From: Gammaproteobacteria bacterium
GTDB taxonomy: Bacteria > Pseudomonadota > Gammaproteobacteria > Steroidobacterales > GCA-2729495
Reading direction: 5' to 3'
Assembly: GCA_016874095.1 (NCBI GenBank)
Contig: VGVH01000001.1
Location: 353,745-417,744, forward strand
Length of the DNA stretch: 64,000 nucleotides
Shown here: positions 7,268 to 16,390 of the stretch, one piece after another
How the letters are laid out: every line of letters starts with the position of its first letter
How positions within the stretch are numbered: position 1 is the stretch's first letter
Position numbers and translations under genes: made by a program
Notes under the pieces: generated by a model
What the model saw: only the letters and a program-made list of their open reading frames with translations
Told to the model about the DNA's origin: nothing
Databases searched by the model: none

Positions 7268-9451
7268 CTACATGAGCTCGAGATTGGCGTAGGACATCAC
7301 CAGCCACTTGGCGCCGCCGTTCTCGAAGTTCACCTGCACGCGCGCGTGGGCGCCGTTGCCTTCGCAGTTGAGCACCACGCCCTCGCCGAACTTGCCGTGG
7401 CGCACGCGCTGGCCGAGTCGCACCGGTTGCTCGGGGTCCTGCAGGCCGCTGCCCGCGTGGCCGGGCGCCTGCCGCTGGTAGACCGGGCGGGACACCCTGA
7501 TCTGCGGACGCAGTTCCTCGACCAGCTCGGCCGGGATCTCGCGGATGAAGCGCGAGGGTTGGGCGAAGCTGTCGACGCCGTGCAGGCGGCGCTGCTCGGC
7601 ATGGGTCAGGTACAGCTCGCTCATGGCCCGGGTCGCGCCGACGTAGCAGAGGCGGCGCTCCTCCTCCAGGCCCTCGGCATCCTCGAGCGTGCGGCGGTGG
7701 GGGAAAAGGCCATCCTCCATGCCGGCCAGGAAGACCACCGGGAACTCCAGGCCCTTGGCCGAGTGCATGGTCATGAGTTGCACGCAGTCGTCCCACTCGC
7801 TGCCCTCGGCTGCGCCCGACTCGAGGACGGTATGGGCGAGGAAGGCGTCCAGCGGAGACAGCTCCTCATCCGGTTCGCCCGGCATCTCGGCCGGGTCGAA
7901 GCTGCGCGCGGCGCTCACCAGTTCCTCCAGATTCTCGATCCGTGCCTCGGCCCGGTCCCGCTCCTCCTTCTGGAAGTGGGGAATCAGCCCCGAGCGCTGC
8001 ACGACGTGGTCCACCTTCTCGTGAAGTTCGATGCCGGCGGTATCGCGGTCCATCTGGTCGATGAGGGCGAGGAAGTCGTAGACGGCCTTCGCCGCGCGAC
8101 CCGACAGCTGCCCGCCAGCCGCGCTCTGCGCCGCGCGCCACAGCGGGATGCCGTTGGCGCGGGCGTAACCGCGGATCTCGTCGACCGTCCGCGCGCCGAT
8201 GCCGCGGGTCGGGACGTTGACCACGCGCTCGAACGAGGGGTCGTCGTCGCGGTTGGACGTGAGCCGCAGGTAGGCCAGCGCGTCCTTGATCTCGGCCCGC
8301 TCGAAGAACCGCAGGCCGCCGTACACGCGGTACGGGATGCCCGCATGCAGCATCGCCTCCTCGAACACGCGCGACTGCGCGTTGGAGCGGTACAGGATGG
8401 CCGCCTCGTCGCGCCGGTGCCCGGCGGCGACGAAGGAGCGGATGCGCTCGGTGATGAACTGCGCTTCCTCCCGCTCGTTGTAGGCGCTGAAGATGCGGAT
8501 CGGCGCGCCGGCGCCGGCCTCCGTCCACAGCTCCTTGCCGATGCGGCCCGAGTTGTTGGCGATGAGCGCGTTGGCGGCGCGGAGGATGGTGCCGGTGGAC
8601 CGGTAGTTCTGCTCGAGCTTGACGAGCTGTGCCGCCGGGAAGTCCCGCCGGAAGCGGTTCAGGTGTTCAGTGCGGGCGCCGCGCCAGCGGTAGATCGACT
8701 GGTCGTCGTCGCCGACGGCGAAGGGCAGGCCGTCGGTGCCAGACAGCGCCAGCAGCCAGGCGTACTGGATGGCGTTCGTGTCCTGGAACTCGTCGACGAG
8801 CACATGCCGGAAGCGGCGCTGGTAGCTCGCCAGGATGTCCGGGTTCCGCGCCCAGAGCTCGTGCGCGCGGAGCAGCAGCTCGGCGAAATCCACGACGCCG
8901 GCGCGCTCGCAGGCCTCCTGGTAGACGCGGTAGAGATGGATCATCTGCCGGCGGTTGATGTCGCCCTCATCGCGCAGCTGCTCCGGTCGCCGGCCCTCGT
9001 CCTTCTGGTTGTTGATGAACCACTGGATTTCGCGTGGCACCCAGGTGCTCTCGTCGAGTTCCAGCCCCTTCAGGATCCGCTTGATGAGGCGTTGCTGGTC
9101 CTCGGCATCGAGGATCTGGAAGGTCTGCGGCAGGCCCGCTTCGCGCCAGTGCCGGCGGAGCAAACGATGGGCGAGGCCGTGGAAAGTGCCGACCCAGAGA
9201 TTCTGCACCGGGATGCCGAGCAGCTGCTCGATGCGACCGCGCATCTCGGCAGCCGCCTTGTTGGTGAACGTGACCGCCAGGATGCCGTAGGGCGAAACCC
9301 CCTCGACCTGGATCAGCCAGGCGATCCGGTGGACGAGCACGCGGGTCTTGCCGCTGCCCGCGCCGGCCACGACGAGCATGGGCGACTGCGGCGCAGTGAC
9401 GGCCGCGCGCTGCGCGTCGTTGAGCGGCGCGATGATCGGAGTAACGTCCAT
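7268..9451 (-). CDS. uvrD: DNA helicase II UvrD
   Basis: A 727-residue superfamily 1A helicase. Walker A is VVAGAGSGKTRVLVHRIAWL near the N terminus, the Walker B/Q region is VDEFQDTNAIQYAWLLAL, GDDDQSIYRWRGA follows, and the late motifs LMTMHSAKGLEFPVVFLAGM and VGATRAMSELYLTHAEQR are intact. The C-terminal Tudor-like tail (LGQRVRHGKFGEGVVL...) is also present; in UvrD it contacts RNA polymerase. It unwinds DNA 3' to 5' in nucleotide excision repair and mismatch repair. The length fits UvrD (about 720) better than Rep (about 670). I see no convincing LexA box in the 120 bp upstream. Confidence 0.96.
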   Translation of the reverse strand: MDVTPIIAPLNDAQRAAVTAPQSPMLVVAGAGSGKTRVLVHRIAWLIQVEGVSPYGILAVTFTNKAAAEMRGRIEQLLGIPVQNLWVGTFHGLAHRLLRRHWREAGLPQTFQILDAEDQQRLIKRILKGLELDESTWVPREIQWFINNQKDEGRRPEQLRDEGDINRRQMIHLYRVYQEACERAGVVDFAELLLRAHELWARNPDILASYQRRFRHVLVDEFQDTNAIQYAWLLALSGTDGLPFAVGDDDQSIYRWRGARTEHLNRFRRDFPAAQLVKLEQNYRSTGTILRAANALIANNSGRIGKELWTEAGAGAPIRIFSAYNEREEAQFITERIRSFVAAGHRRDEAAILYRSNAQSRVFEEAMLHAGIPYRVYGGLRFFERAEIKDALAYLRLTSNRDDDPSFERVVNVPTRGIGARTVDEIRGYARANGIPLWRAAQSAAGGQLSGRAAKAVYDFLALIDQMDRDTAGIELHEKVDHVVQRSGLIPHFQKEERDRAEARIENLEELVSAARSFDPAEMPGEPDEELSPLDAFLAHTVLESGAAEGSEWDDCVQLMTMHSAKGLEFPVVFLAGMEDGLFPHRRTLEDAEGLEEERRLCYVGATRAMSELYLTHAEQRRLHGVDSFAQPSRFIREIPAELVEELRPQIRVSRPVYQRQAPGHAGSGLQDPEQPVRLGQRVRHGKFGEGVVLNCEGNGAHARVQVNFENGGAKWLVMSYANLELM

Positions 9452-9571
9452 CGGCGAATTCTACCAGCCGCCCGAGTGGCGGGAATCCAGGCGAACAGGC
9501 GAGATTCGCGGCGTGAATCTTCCGAGCGATGCCGCAGACTGTTGCCTGACACCGGCGCTGCCGGCGACGAA

Positions 9572-11404
9572 CTAGTTGCCCGCAATTGCGCGCAGAAACG
9601 CTTCGGCGTAGCGCTCGAGCTTCACCTGGCCGACGCCGGTGATCTCGAGCAGGGCATCGGCCGTGGCCGGACGCCGACGGCTCATCTCGAGCAGCGTGGT
9701 GTCGCCGAACACCACGTAGGGCGGCACGCCCTGCGCGTCGGCGAGTTCGCGGCGCAGGCTGCGCAGGCGCTCGAACAGCTGCTGGTCGGCGTCCGCCAGC
9801 GGCGATTCGGCGACGGCCTGTTTCGCCCGCTTGCCCTTCGGGGTCTTCGCCGTGGCCTTCCGCTTCACGCGCGGCCGGGCCAGCTCGAGAGTGGTCTCCC
9901 CGCGCAGCAGCGGCCGCGCCGTATCGGTCAGCTTCAGCACCGACCAGTTGGCGATGTCCTGGTACAGGAACCCCCGGTGGATCAGCTGGCGGAAGATCGA
10001 CATCCACTCGGTTTCGCCGAGATCGCGGCCGATGCCGTAGGTGGACAACCGGTCGTGGCCGAGCTGGCGGATGCGATCGGAATCAGCGCCGCGGAGAACG
10101 TCGATCACATGCTTCATGCCGAAGCGCGATCCGACCCGAAACACGCAGGACAGGGCCTTGCGCGCGGCCTCGGTGCCGTCGAAAGTCTCCGGCGGGTTCA
10201 GGCAGACGTCGCAGTTGCCGCAGGCCTCGGCGAGCGACTCGCCGAAGTAGCCCAGCAACACCCGGCGCCGGCAGGTGAGGCTCTCGGCAAAGGCCACCAT
10301 CGCGCCGAGCTTGTAGGTCTCGATGCGCCGCTGGTCCTCGTCCGCGGTGTTCTCGATCATCTGCCGGGCAAGGACCACGTCCTGGGCGCCGTAGAGAAGC
10401 AGCGCCTCGGCGGGCAGGCTGTCGCGCCCGGCGCGGCCGGTCTCCTGGTAGTAGCCCTCGATATGACGCGGCATGTCGTGGTGGACGACGAAGCGCACGT
10501 TCGGTTTGTCGATGCCCATGCCGAAGGCCACCGTCGCGACGACGATCTGCACGTCGTCGCGGAGAAATCGCTCCTGCACGTCGTCGCGCGTGGTCGCGCC
10601 GAGCCCGGCGTGGTAGGCGGCGGCCTGGAAGCCATGGCCGCAGAGCTGCGCCGCGACTTCCTCGACGCGGCGGCGCGACAGTGCATAGACGATGCCCGAC
10701 TCCCGACCCTGCCCCAGCAGGAACCGCAACAGCTGCTCGGCGGGCCGTTGTTTCTCGAGCACGCTGTAGCGGATGTTGGGGCGGTCGAAGCTGGTGATGT
10801 GCCGGCCAGGCTCCTCGAGCCGCAGCACGCGGATGATGTCCTCGCGCGTCTGCGGATCGGCAGTCGCCGTGAGGGCGGCCATCGGAACGCCGGGCAGGCG
10901 CTCGCGCAGTTCGCCGAGCTGCGCATACTCGGGCCGGAAGTCATGTCCCCACTGCGACACGCAGTGCGCCTCATCGACGGCGAGCAACGCGACTTCGACG
11001 CCATCCAGCCGGGCGAGGAACTCCGGGCTCATCAGTCGCTCCGGAGCGACGTAGAGGAGGTCGAGTTCGCCCGCATGGAGCCGGGCCAGCACGCGCCGCG
11101 CTTCCGCTGCCTCGAGCGAGGAGTTGTAGTAGGCCGCGCGCACGCCGAGGTCGACGAGGCCGTCGACCTGGTCCTTCATCAGCGAGATGAGCGGCGAGAC
11201 GACGATGCCGACCCCGGGCCGCAGCAGCGCCGCGAGCTGGAAGCACAACGACTTGCCGCCGCCAGTCGGCATGAGCACGAAGGCATCGCGGCCGCCGAGC
11301 AGGTCCTCGACGGCCTCGCGCTGGCGGGGCCTGAATTCATGCAGGCCGAAAACCCTGCGCAGGGTTTCCTCGAGCGAACGGGCGGGAGTCCGGGGATCGT
11401 GCAT
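9572..11404 (-). CDS. recQ: ATP-dependent DNA helicase RecQ
   Basis: The ORF track begins at a TTG 24 bp upstream. The ATG at 11404 (MHDPRTPARSLEETLRRVFG) is the more natural start and gives 610 residues, the usual RecQ size. LMPTGGGKSLCFQLAALLRP is Walker A and LLAVDEAHCVSQWGHDFRPE is the DEAH box. The zinc-binding region shows CGNCDVC, followed by the winged helix (RQLIHRGFLYQDIANWSVLK). The C-terminal HRDC domain starts around LADADQQLFERLRSLRRELA. It unwinds recombination intermediates and forks. It lies 20 bp behind the glycosyltransferase stop. Confidence 0.96.
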   Translation of the reverse strand: MHDPRTPARSLEETLRRVFGLHEFRPRQREAVEDLLGGRDAFVLMPTGGGKSLCFQLAALLRPGVGIVVSPLISLMKDQVDGLVDLGVRAAYYNSSLEAAEARRVLARLHAGELDLLYVAPERLMSPEFLARLDGVEVALLAVDEAHCVSQWGHDFRPEYAQLGELRERLPGVPMAALTATADPQTREDIIRVLRLEEPGRHITSFDRPNIRYSVLEKQRPAEQLLRFLLGQGRESGIVYALSRRRVEEVAAQLCGHGFQAAAYHAGLGATTRDDVQERFLRDDVQIVVATVAFGMGIDKPNVRFVVHHDMPRHIEGYYQETGRAGRDSLPAEALLLYGAQDVVLARQMIENTADEDQRRIETYKLGAMVAFAESLTCRRRVLLGYFGESLAEACGNCDVCLNPPETFDGTEAARKALSCVFRVGSRFGMKHVIDVLRGADSDRIRQLGHDRLSTYGIGRDLGETEWMSIFRQLIHRGFLYQDIANWSVLKLTDTARPLLRGETTLELARPRVKRKATAKTPKGKRAKQAVAESPLADADQQLFERLRSLRRELADAQGVPPYVVFGDTTLLEMSRRRPATADALLEITGVGQVKLERYAEAFLRAIAGN

Positions 11405-11424
11405 GGATCGCGGCAGCGGGCCGG

Positions 11425-13020
11425 TCAACGGACGCGGAAGATCCTGACCGGCAGGCCGATGGCCACCCAGGGAGCCTGGTCGGCCTCGTAGACCTTCTCG
11501 CCGCTGCGCATGATCGCCTCGTAGGTGGCGATTGTGCGCTGGTAGCGCTCGGCCTCTGCGAGCCGCCGATCATAGTGATTGGCGATGACGACGTAGTCGA
11601 TACCCTGTCGGGCGATGAACCCGGGATCGGCCAGCGTGCCGACGATGCCCCGCGGCACCGCGAACCGCCGCCCCTGCGTATCGAGCCGCCAGATGCGGCC
11701 TTGCTCCACGGTGTACAGGCGGTAACGATCCGCCGGCAGCTGCGGCGTGTAGCTCTCCGCCAGGATGGCGCTGCCGGCCGGTACGTTCTCGAGTATCCAG
11801 CGCGAGGCCATGTCGCGGCTGTCGTCGCGCGCGGTCGCGACGGTCCAGGGCAGCGACGCCATCGTCGGCTGTATCAGCGCCACGGCCGTCACCACCAGCA
11901 CCATGGCGGACACTGCGCGCGCGCCGCTGCGGGCGCGGAGCGCGTCAGCGGCTGACGACAGGCCGAGGGCTGCCAGCGCCACCACGAACGGCAGGGCCGG
12001 CAGCGCCCAGCGGTCCCAGCGCAGGCTCAATGACGAGATGAAAGCGAGATACACGGCCAATGCGAGCAGCGCCAGCTGGCCCGAACGGTGCCGTCGAGTC
12101 AGCGCATGCCAGGCGCCGGCGACTGCCAGCACTGCCCCGATCGCGCCGATGTCGGTCAGGATCGGTCCGCCCAGGTAACTGGCCAGCGCAGGGAGAAAGC
12201 CTTCCGAAGTCCCGCTCAGATGGTAGGTCCGCGCCTCGAAATTCAGGTCGCGCAAGACGACCAGCGGCGAGACGAGGAGATAGGGGGAGCCGACCGCGAT
12301 GCCTGCGATGGTCGCGCCGCCGGCTGCTGCCAGTCTCGGGAATTCCGCCCAGACAGGCGAGGAGCGGTCGCGGAGCCGCAGCAGGTGGGCGCCGATGATC
12401 ACGAGGCTGAACACCGCAGCCGGGTACTTCGTCGCGATCGCGAGGCCGAGACAGAAACCTGCCGCAAGGTAGTCGCGCCAGCGCCCCACCGTCGCGACGG
12501 AGAGGACCGCCAGCATTGCCAGCAACACGAAGAAGGTCATCACCATGTCGGAGCGGGCGATGATGGACAGCTGCGTATGCAGCATGCTGGCGGCGAGCAG
12601 GCCGGTTGCCAGCATCGCGCCCGCCCCGCCGGCAATGCGCCGCGCGAACTGCCAGGCAAGCACCAGCGTTCCCGTCGCGAACAGGACGATCACGACGCGC
12701 GCGGCGAGAAACCACGGCGAAGGATCTTCCCGGAAGGCCGCTGCCGCCGCTGCCAGGTCGCTGCTGCCGACGATCTCGAGCGCGCCGAATGCGGCGAGAA
12801 AGCTGTAGATGGCCGTCGACCCGGGATGGCCGAACCAGCCGGGATCGAGGTTGCCGCTCTGGAGCATGGCGAAGGCGCGTTGCACGAAGTCCGGCTCGTC
12901 CGGGTCGTACACGAACGGCAGCCCCCAGTCGATGGCGTACAGCCGCAGCCCGAGGCCAGTCAGCGCGAGCAGCAATGCGCCAAGCGTGAACCAGCGATTG
13001 ACGTCGTGATCGCGGATCAC
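11425..13020 (-). CDS. GT39/PMT-like membrane glycosyltransferase
   Basis: The track ORF is 800 residues, but its first part is out-of-frame ctaA. A GTG at 13020 overlaps the ctaA stop (GTGA) and opens VIRDHDVNRWFTLGALLLAL, giving 531 residues. The first periplasmic loop contains FVYDPDEPDFVQRAFAMLQ, the acidic D-x-D/E metal and substrate site of dolichyl- or undecaprenyl-phosphate-sugar glycosyltransferases (PMT_2, ArnT-like). About 10-12 membrane segments follow, then a C-terminal periplasmic domain (from about 380). Such enzymes transfer a sugar from a lipid carrier to lipid A, a glycan or a protein; the acceptor is unknown. Its placement inside a heme A/oxidase assembly run is unexpected. 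Confidence 0.82.
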   Translation of the reverse strand: MIRDHDVNRWFTLGALLLALTGLGLRLYAIDWGLPFVYDPDEPDFVQRAFAMLQSGNLDPGWFGHPGSTAIYSFLAAFGALEIVGSSDLAAAAAAFREDPSPWFLAARVVIVLFATGTLVLAWQFARRIAGGAGAMLATGLLAASMLHTQLSIIARSDMVMTFFVLLAMLAVLSVATVGRWRDYLAAGFCLGLAIATKYPAAVFSLVIIGAHLLRLRDRSSPVWAEFPRLAAAGGATIAGIAVGSPYLLVSPLVVLRDLNFEARTYHLSGTSEGFLPALASYLGGPILTDIGAIGAVLAVAGAWHALTRRHRSGQLALLALAVYLAFISSLSLRWDRWALPALPFVVALAALGLSSAADALRARSGARAVSAMVLVVTAVALIQPTMASLPWTVATARDDSRDMASRWILENVPAGSAILAESYTPQLPADRYRLYTVEQGRIWRLDTQGRRFAVPRGIVGTLADPGFIARQGIDYVVIANHYDRRLAEAERYQRTIATYEAIMRSGEKVYEADQAPWVAIGLPVRIFRVR

Positions 13021-14030
13021 GCGCGCCTGGGCAGGAACGAAGTCGCGTGCAACAGGTTGATGGTGGAAAGGACGAGCAGTGCCGCGCCGGCGTTGTGCGC
13101 GGTCGCCACGGCGAGCGGCAACCCGAACCACACGGTGCTCACGCCGAGCACCATCTGCAGGCTCACGGCGGCGATGACGAGCCAGCCGGCGAGTGTCACG
13201 CGCGGCGGGTAGTGGCTGCGGCGGGTCGCCCGGCCCGCGACGATGACCAGCAACGCGAGCGTGACCAGCGCGCCCGCCCGATGCGTGAGGTGGATCGCGA
13301 CGCGTGCCGCGGCATCCAGCACGCCACCCTCGTAGTTGATGCCGAGTCCGCGCCAGAGCACGAAAGCCTCTGCGAAATCCGCCTGCTCCGGCCACCATTG
13401 TCCAAGGCACTGTGGCAGGTCGGGGCAGGCCAGCGCGGCGTAGTTCGAGCTGGTCCAGCCACCGAGCAGGATCTGCCCGGTGAGCACCGCAAGCGCTGCA
13501 ATTGCCGGCCAGAAGGCGCGTCGTCTGTCCGGCAGCGTTGCAGCCGACGGCTGCCGACGCGCCTCGAGGATGAGCCACCAGGCCAAGCCGAGCGTCGCCA
13601 GGCCGCCGAGCAAATGCGCCACCACGATCAACGGCTTCACGAGCAGGGTCACTGTCAGCATGCCCAGGAGCCCCTGCAACACGACGGTCAGGAGCAGCAG
13701 CAACGGCATCACGACCGGCTGGCGGGGATCGCGCCGGTTCGCGAACGCCAGTCCCGCAATGCCGACGATACAAAGGCCGAGCGTCGTCGCCGCGTAGCGG
13801 TGGATCATCTCCTGCCACGCCTTCCACTCGTCGACTGGCTGATCCGGAAACCTGGCTATTGCCGCTTCATGCTCGTGCGACTCGTCGGGTACGGTGAGCT
13901 GGCCGTAGCAGCCGGGCCAGTCGGGGCAGCCGAGTCCCGCATCGTTGAGGCGCACCCAGGCGCCAAGCACGACCACGACCAGCGTCAGCGATACGGCGAC
14001 GAGCAGCAGGCGGCGATACCAGTCGTACAT
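13017..14030 (-). CDS. ctaA: Heme A synthase, COX15/CtaA family
   Basis: A 337-residue inner-membrane protein with eight predicted helices. LGAWVRLNDAGLGCPDWPGC is the family signature, with the paired cysteines of the first periplasmic loop. Conserved heme-ligand histidine regions are EMIHRYAATTLGLCIVGIAG, VVAHLLGGLATLGLAWWL, HLTHRAGALVTLALLVIVAG and ATAHNAGAALLVLS. It oxidises heme O to heme A for the aa3-type oxidases encoded nearby. It is adjacent to the SCO-like and SURF1 genes and overlaps the downstream glycosyltransferase. No ctaB (heme O synthase) is visible in this window. Confidence 0.95.
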   Translation of the reverse strand: MYDWYRRLLLVAVSLTLVVVVLGAWVRLNDAGLGCPDWPGCYGQLTVPDESHEHEAAIARFPDQPVDEWKAWQEMIHRYAATTLGLCIVGIAGLAFANRRDPRQPVVMPLLLLLTVVLQGLLGMLTVTLLVKPLIVVAHLLGGLATLGLAWWLILEARRQPSAATLPDRRRAFWPAIAALAVLTGQILLGGWTSSNYAALACPDLPQCLGQWWPEQADFAEAFVLWRGLGINYEGGVLDAAARVAIHLTHRAGALVTLALLVIVAGRATRRSHYPPRVTLAGWLVIAAVSLQMVLGVSTVWFGLPLAVATAHNAGAALLVLSTINLLHATSFLPRRA

Positions 14031-14032
14031 GG

Positions 14033-14632
14033 TCAGCCGATCGTCGAGGCTTTAAGCAGGTGTTTGATATCGGCATGCATGCCCTTCATGCCGGTGCCCG
14101 CGGGGTAGCGCAGCAGCACGTTGCCGAGCGGATCGGCGAGAAACACTTCGTGCCCGCCACGCGGCTCGATGACGCGCACGAGATTCGCGACGTCGGCCGC
14201 GCTGGTCGTGTAGCCGAGGCCGGGGTGCTCAGCGGCGAAAAACGCCTCGTCGGGCGTGCCCTGCGTGACGACGAACAGGCGCTGCACGCGTTCCATGTCG
14301 CGACCGAGCGCGCGACGCACCTGGCGTATCTCGACCAGCGCCTGACGGCAACCGGCGTCGCAGGCCCCAGTGCCCACATATATAAGAGTCCACCTGCCCT
14401 GCAGCATGCGCGTCCTGCCCGGTTCGCCGGGCTGGTCAAAGCCGACGTTCGCGAGTGGTCGTGCCGGCTGGTAAAGCTCGCCGTGATGCGTGGTGCCCTG
14501 CGGCCGCCACTGGAAACCGGTGAAGTAGAGGACCATCGCGACAGCGACGGGACCGAGGAACACCAGAGTGAGCAGCAGCAGAGTGCGGCGATTCTTGGGC
14601 ACCTGGGGGATCGGGTGGACGGCGTCATTCAT
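14033..14632 (-). CDS. SCO-like membrane-anchored thioredoxin-fold protein (oxidase assembly)
   Basis: 199 residues: a cytoplasmic N-terminal tail, one membrane helix (about 18-40, TLLLLTLVFLGPVAVAMVLY), then a periplasmic domain. GRWTLIYVGTGACDAGCRQA carries a CxxxC pair in the position of the SCO1 copper site. The C-terminal part (HEVFLADPLGNVLLRYPAG) matches the last strands of the thioredoxin fold. SCO proteins place copper in CuA of oxidase subunit II or reduce its cysteines. The family's usual Cys-Pro after the motif is replaced by CRQA, so it is a divergent member. The start overlaps the SURF1 gene's end, and it is followed 2 bp later by ctaA. A role in CuA assembly is inferred from fold and position. 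Confidence 0.75.
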   Translation of the reverse strand: MNDAVHPIPQVPKNRRTLLLLTLVFLGPVAVAMVLYFTGFQWRPQGTTHHGELYQPARPLANVGFDQPGEPGRTRMLQGRWTLIYVGTGACDAGCRQALVEIRQVRRALGRDMERVQRLFVVTQGTPDEAFFAAEHPGLGYTTSAADVANLVRVIEPRGGHEVFLADPLGNVLLRYPAGTGMKGMHADIKHLLKASTIG

Positions 14633-15359
14633 GGTGGTAGGCCGAGTGCGACACGCGGCGCCAGTTCAGGACGACATAGAGTACGACGACCAGCCCCGCG
14701 AGCGCGAACCATTGCACGGCATAGCCGATGTGCTCGACCGGTGTCAGCAGCGCCGGGCGCCAGCGGCGGTCGAAGCCGTCCGCGCCGACGGGATCGAGGA
14801 GCAGCTGGTAATCCCGTACCGGGTAGCCGAGCGCCTGCGCGAGATCCGCAGCCGTCGGGTACAGCATGACGCGGGGCCAAGGCAGGTCAGGCCGGGTGTC
14901 CGACGGACCAGCCCGCAAAGCGGCCCGCGGCAGCGCGTCGAGCAGTCCCGTGACCTGGCGCGGCGCATCGCCCACCGCGAGGTCGGGCAGTTTCCGGCGG
15001 TCCGGATTCGCGGGTATCCAGCCGCGGTTCACGAGCAGGGCTGTGCCGTCGCCGACGAGCGGCGTCAGCACCTCGTAGCCGGCACGGCCGTCGCGCGTCC
15101 GGGCGTCGAGCAGCACCTGGTGCGCGACGTCGTAACCGCCGGAGGCCATGATGACGGCGTAGCGCTGCGTGGCGAGCGCAGCGCCGTCGGTCGGGGCAGG
15201 TGCCGGCGCGCCGGCGGACCCGGTGTCGAAGCGCTCGAACAAGACGTCCTTCTGCTCTGAACGGTCGAGCTGCCAGTTGCCCAGGCCGACGAAGGCGCCA
15301 CCGAGCACGAGCGTGCCCAGGGATGCCCAGAGGGGTGGCTGGAAGCGACGGGCCGGCAT
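14625..15359 (-). CDS. SURF1-family oxidase assembly protein
   Basis: From the ATG at 15359 (MPARRFQPPLWASLGTLVLG) it has 244 residues, with an N-terminal helix (about 10-28), a periplasmic domain and a C-terminal helix (YAVQWFALAGLVVVLYVVLNW). The family marks GLGNWQLDRSEQKDVLFERF, LLVNRGWIPANPDRRKLPDL and the C-terminal HIGYAVQWFAL are intact. SURF1 proteins help insert heme A into subunit I of cytochrome c oxidase. The 3' end overlaps the SCO-like gene. It is divergent from the DUF2909 gene, with 27 bp between starts, so a shared bidirectional control region is likely. Confidence 0.93.
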   Translation of the reverse strand: MPARRFQPPLWASLGTLVLGGAFVGLGNWQLDRSEQKDVLFERFDTGSAGAPAPAPTDGAALATQRYAVIMASGGYDVAHQVLLDARTRDGRAGYEVLTPLVGDGTALLVNRGWIPANPDRRKLPDLAVGDAPRQVTGLLDALPRAALRAGPSDTRPDLPWPRVMLYPTAADLAQALGYPVRDYQLLLDPVGADGFDRRWRPALLTPVEHIGYAVQWFALAGLVVVLYVVLNWRRVSHSAYHHE

Positions 15360-15386
15360 GGGGTGCGGATTGTACAATCCCGGACC

Positions 15387-15605
15387 ATGAAGCTCTTCGT
15401 CATACTGGTCCTGCTCGGCATCGTCTACAGCATGGGCTCGGCCCTGTACTTCCTGATGAAGGACAAGGAGGACGGACAGCGGGTGCTGCGCGCCCTTACG
15501 ATCCGGGTGGCACTGTCCGTGTTCTTGTTCCTGCTGCTGGTGATCGCCTACGTTGCCGGCCTCGTGCAGCCAACCGGCCTGCCTGCCGGCCCCCACTCGC
15601 CCTGA
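15387..15605 (+). CDS. DUF2909-like twin-transmembrane protein
   Basis: The ATG at 15387 gives MKLFVILVLLGIVYSMGSAL and 72 residues. There are two helices (about 2-22 and 40-62) joined by a short charged loop with the family-type KDKEDGQRVLRALTIRVALS. Similar proteins sit next to SURF1 and oxidase genes in many gammaproteobacteria, but no function is established. It is divergent from SURF1. The track start eight codons upstream has no ribosome site and would add a non-hydrophobic tail. Confidence 0.8.
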   Translation: MKLFVILVLLGIVYSMGSALYFLMKDKEDGQRVLRALTIRVALSVFLFLLLVIAYVAGLVQPTGLPAGPHSP

Positions 15606-15776
15606 AGGCCGGGGCTGCTGGCTTTCAATCAGGGATTCGATATGACACACTCCGGCAAAGTCTTGTGCCGCTGCTGCCTTTTGGCCTGCAGCGCGGCACC
15701 ACGAAGAAGCGCGAGGACAGGCTTCAGTGGCATGGACGCAAACGCTGGAGCCCTCCTGGCATAGGGGGACGCTCCC

Positions 15777-16367
15777 ATGATTTGCCTCTACTATCTGGCG
15801 CCGAGTCTCGAGAGCACGCAGCGGATCACCGATGACCTGCACGCCGCCGGCGTCCAGGACTTCTTCCTCCACGTCATTTCCCGCGATGAGTCGGGGCTGA
15901 GAACCCGGCACATCCATTCCAGCAACTACCTGGAAACGCGCGACATCATCCGCGATGGATTCATCGGGGCTGCGCTCGGGCTGGCGCTCGGCCTGGTCCT
16001 CGTAATCGCCGCCATGTACTTCGAGCCATTCGGGCCCGGCGTGCCGCCGTTCATCTTCGCGCTGATCGTCGGGGTGATCACGCTGTTCGGCGCCTGGGAG
16101 GGCGGGCTGGCCGGCATCGCCTCCGAGAACAAGAAGCTCGCCAAGTTTCATCACGATCTCGAAGCGGGGCGCTTCCTGATTCTGATCTACGCGCGCAAAG
16201 CGCAGGGCCCGGCGGTGCGCGGGATGATGCGAGCCAAGCACCCGGAGGCCGAACTCGCCGCGGCGGATCGGCATTTCATCAATCCCTTCAGCAAGGTGCG
16301 CAAGCGTGCCCATCACCGGCACGGGGCGGCCGCGCGAGGGGGAAGCGCGCAACAAAGTAGTCAGTAG
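15777..16367 (+). CDS. Uncharacterised membrane protein upstream of oxidase cluster 1
   Basis: 196 residues starting MICLYYLAPSLESTQRITDD. An N-terminal soluble domain of about 60 residues looks like a ferredoxin-like or regulatory fold (LYYLAPSLES...DDLHAAGVQDFFLHVISRDE). Two membrane helices rich in Gly and Ala follow (about 63-82 and 92-115, GAALGLALGLVLVIAAMYF). The C-terminal region contains HDLEAGRFLILIYARKAQGP, and the tail is basic. The layout resembles DUF1269-type membrane proteins, but I cannot name the family with confidence. It is 23 bp upstream of coxB1 and probably in the same transcript. The 171 bp before it, after DUF2909, hold no gene and may carry the operon promoter. Confidence 0.7.
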   Translation: MICLYYLAPSLESTQRITDDLHAAGVQDFFLHVISRDESGLRTRHIHSSNYLETRDIIRDGFIGAALGLALGLVLVIAAMYFEPFGPGVPPFIFALIVGVITLFGAWEGGLAGIASENKKLAKFHHDLEAGRFLILIYARKAQGPAVRGMMRAKHPEAELAAADRHFINPFSKVRKRAHHRHGAAARGGSAQQSSQ

Positions 16368-16390
16368 GATTCGCACAAAGGAAGTCGGCA

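Noticed and set aside
9452-9571. LexA (SOS) box before uvrD
   Set aside because: No CTGT-N8-ACAG pattern; only a weak AGATTC-N7-GAATCT repeat (9502-9520) is present.
7346-11491. 1381-residue plus-strand ORF
   Set aside because: It is antisense to uvrD and recQ, both full-length with all motifs. Long stop-free shadows are common in GC-rich DNA, and its translation is low-complexity Arg/Ala/Gly/His without domains.
13021-13827. N-terminal extension of the glycosyltransferase ORF
   Set aside because: It overlaps ctaA in another frame and has no membrane or domain pattern; the GTG at 13020 explains the gene.
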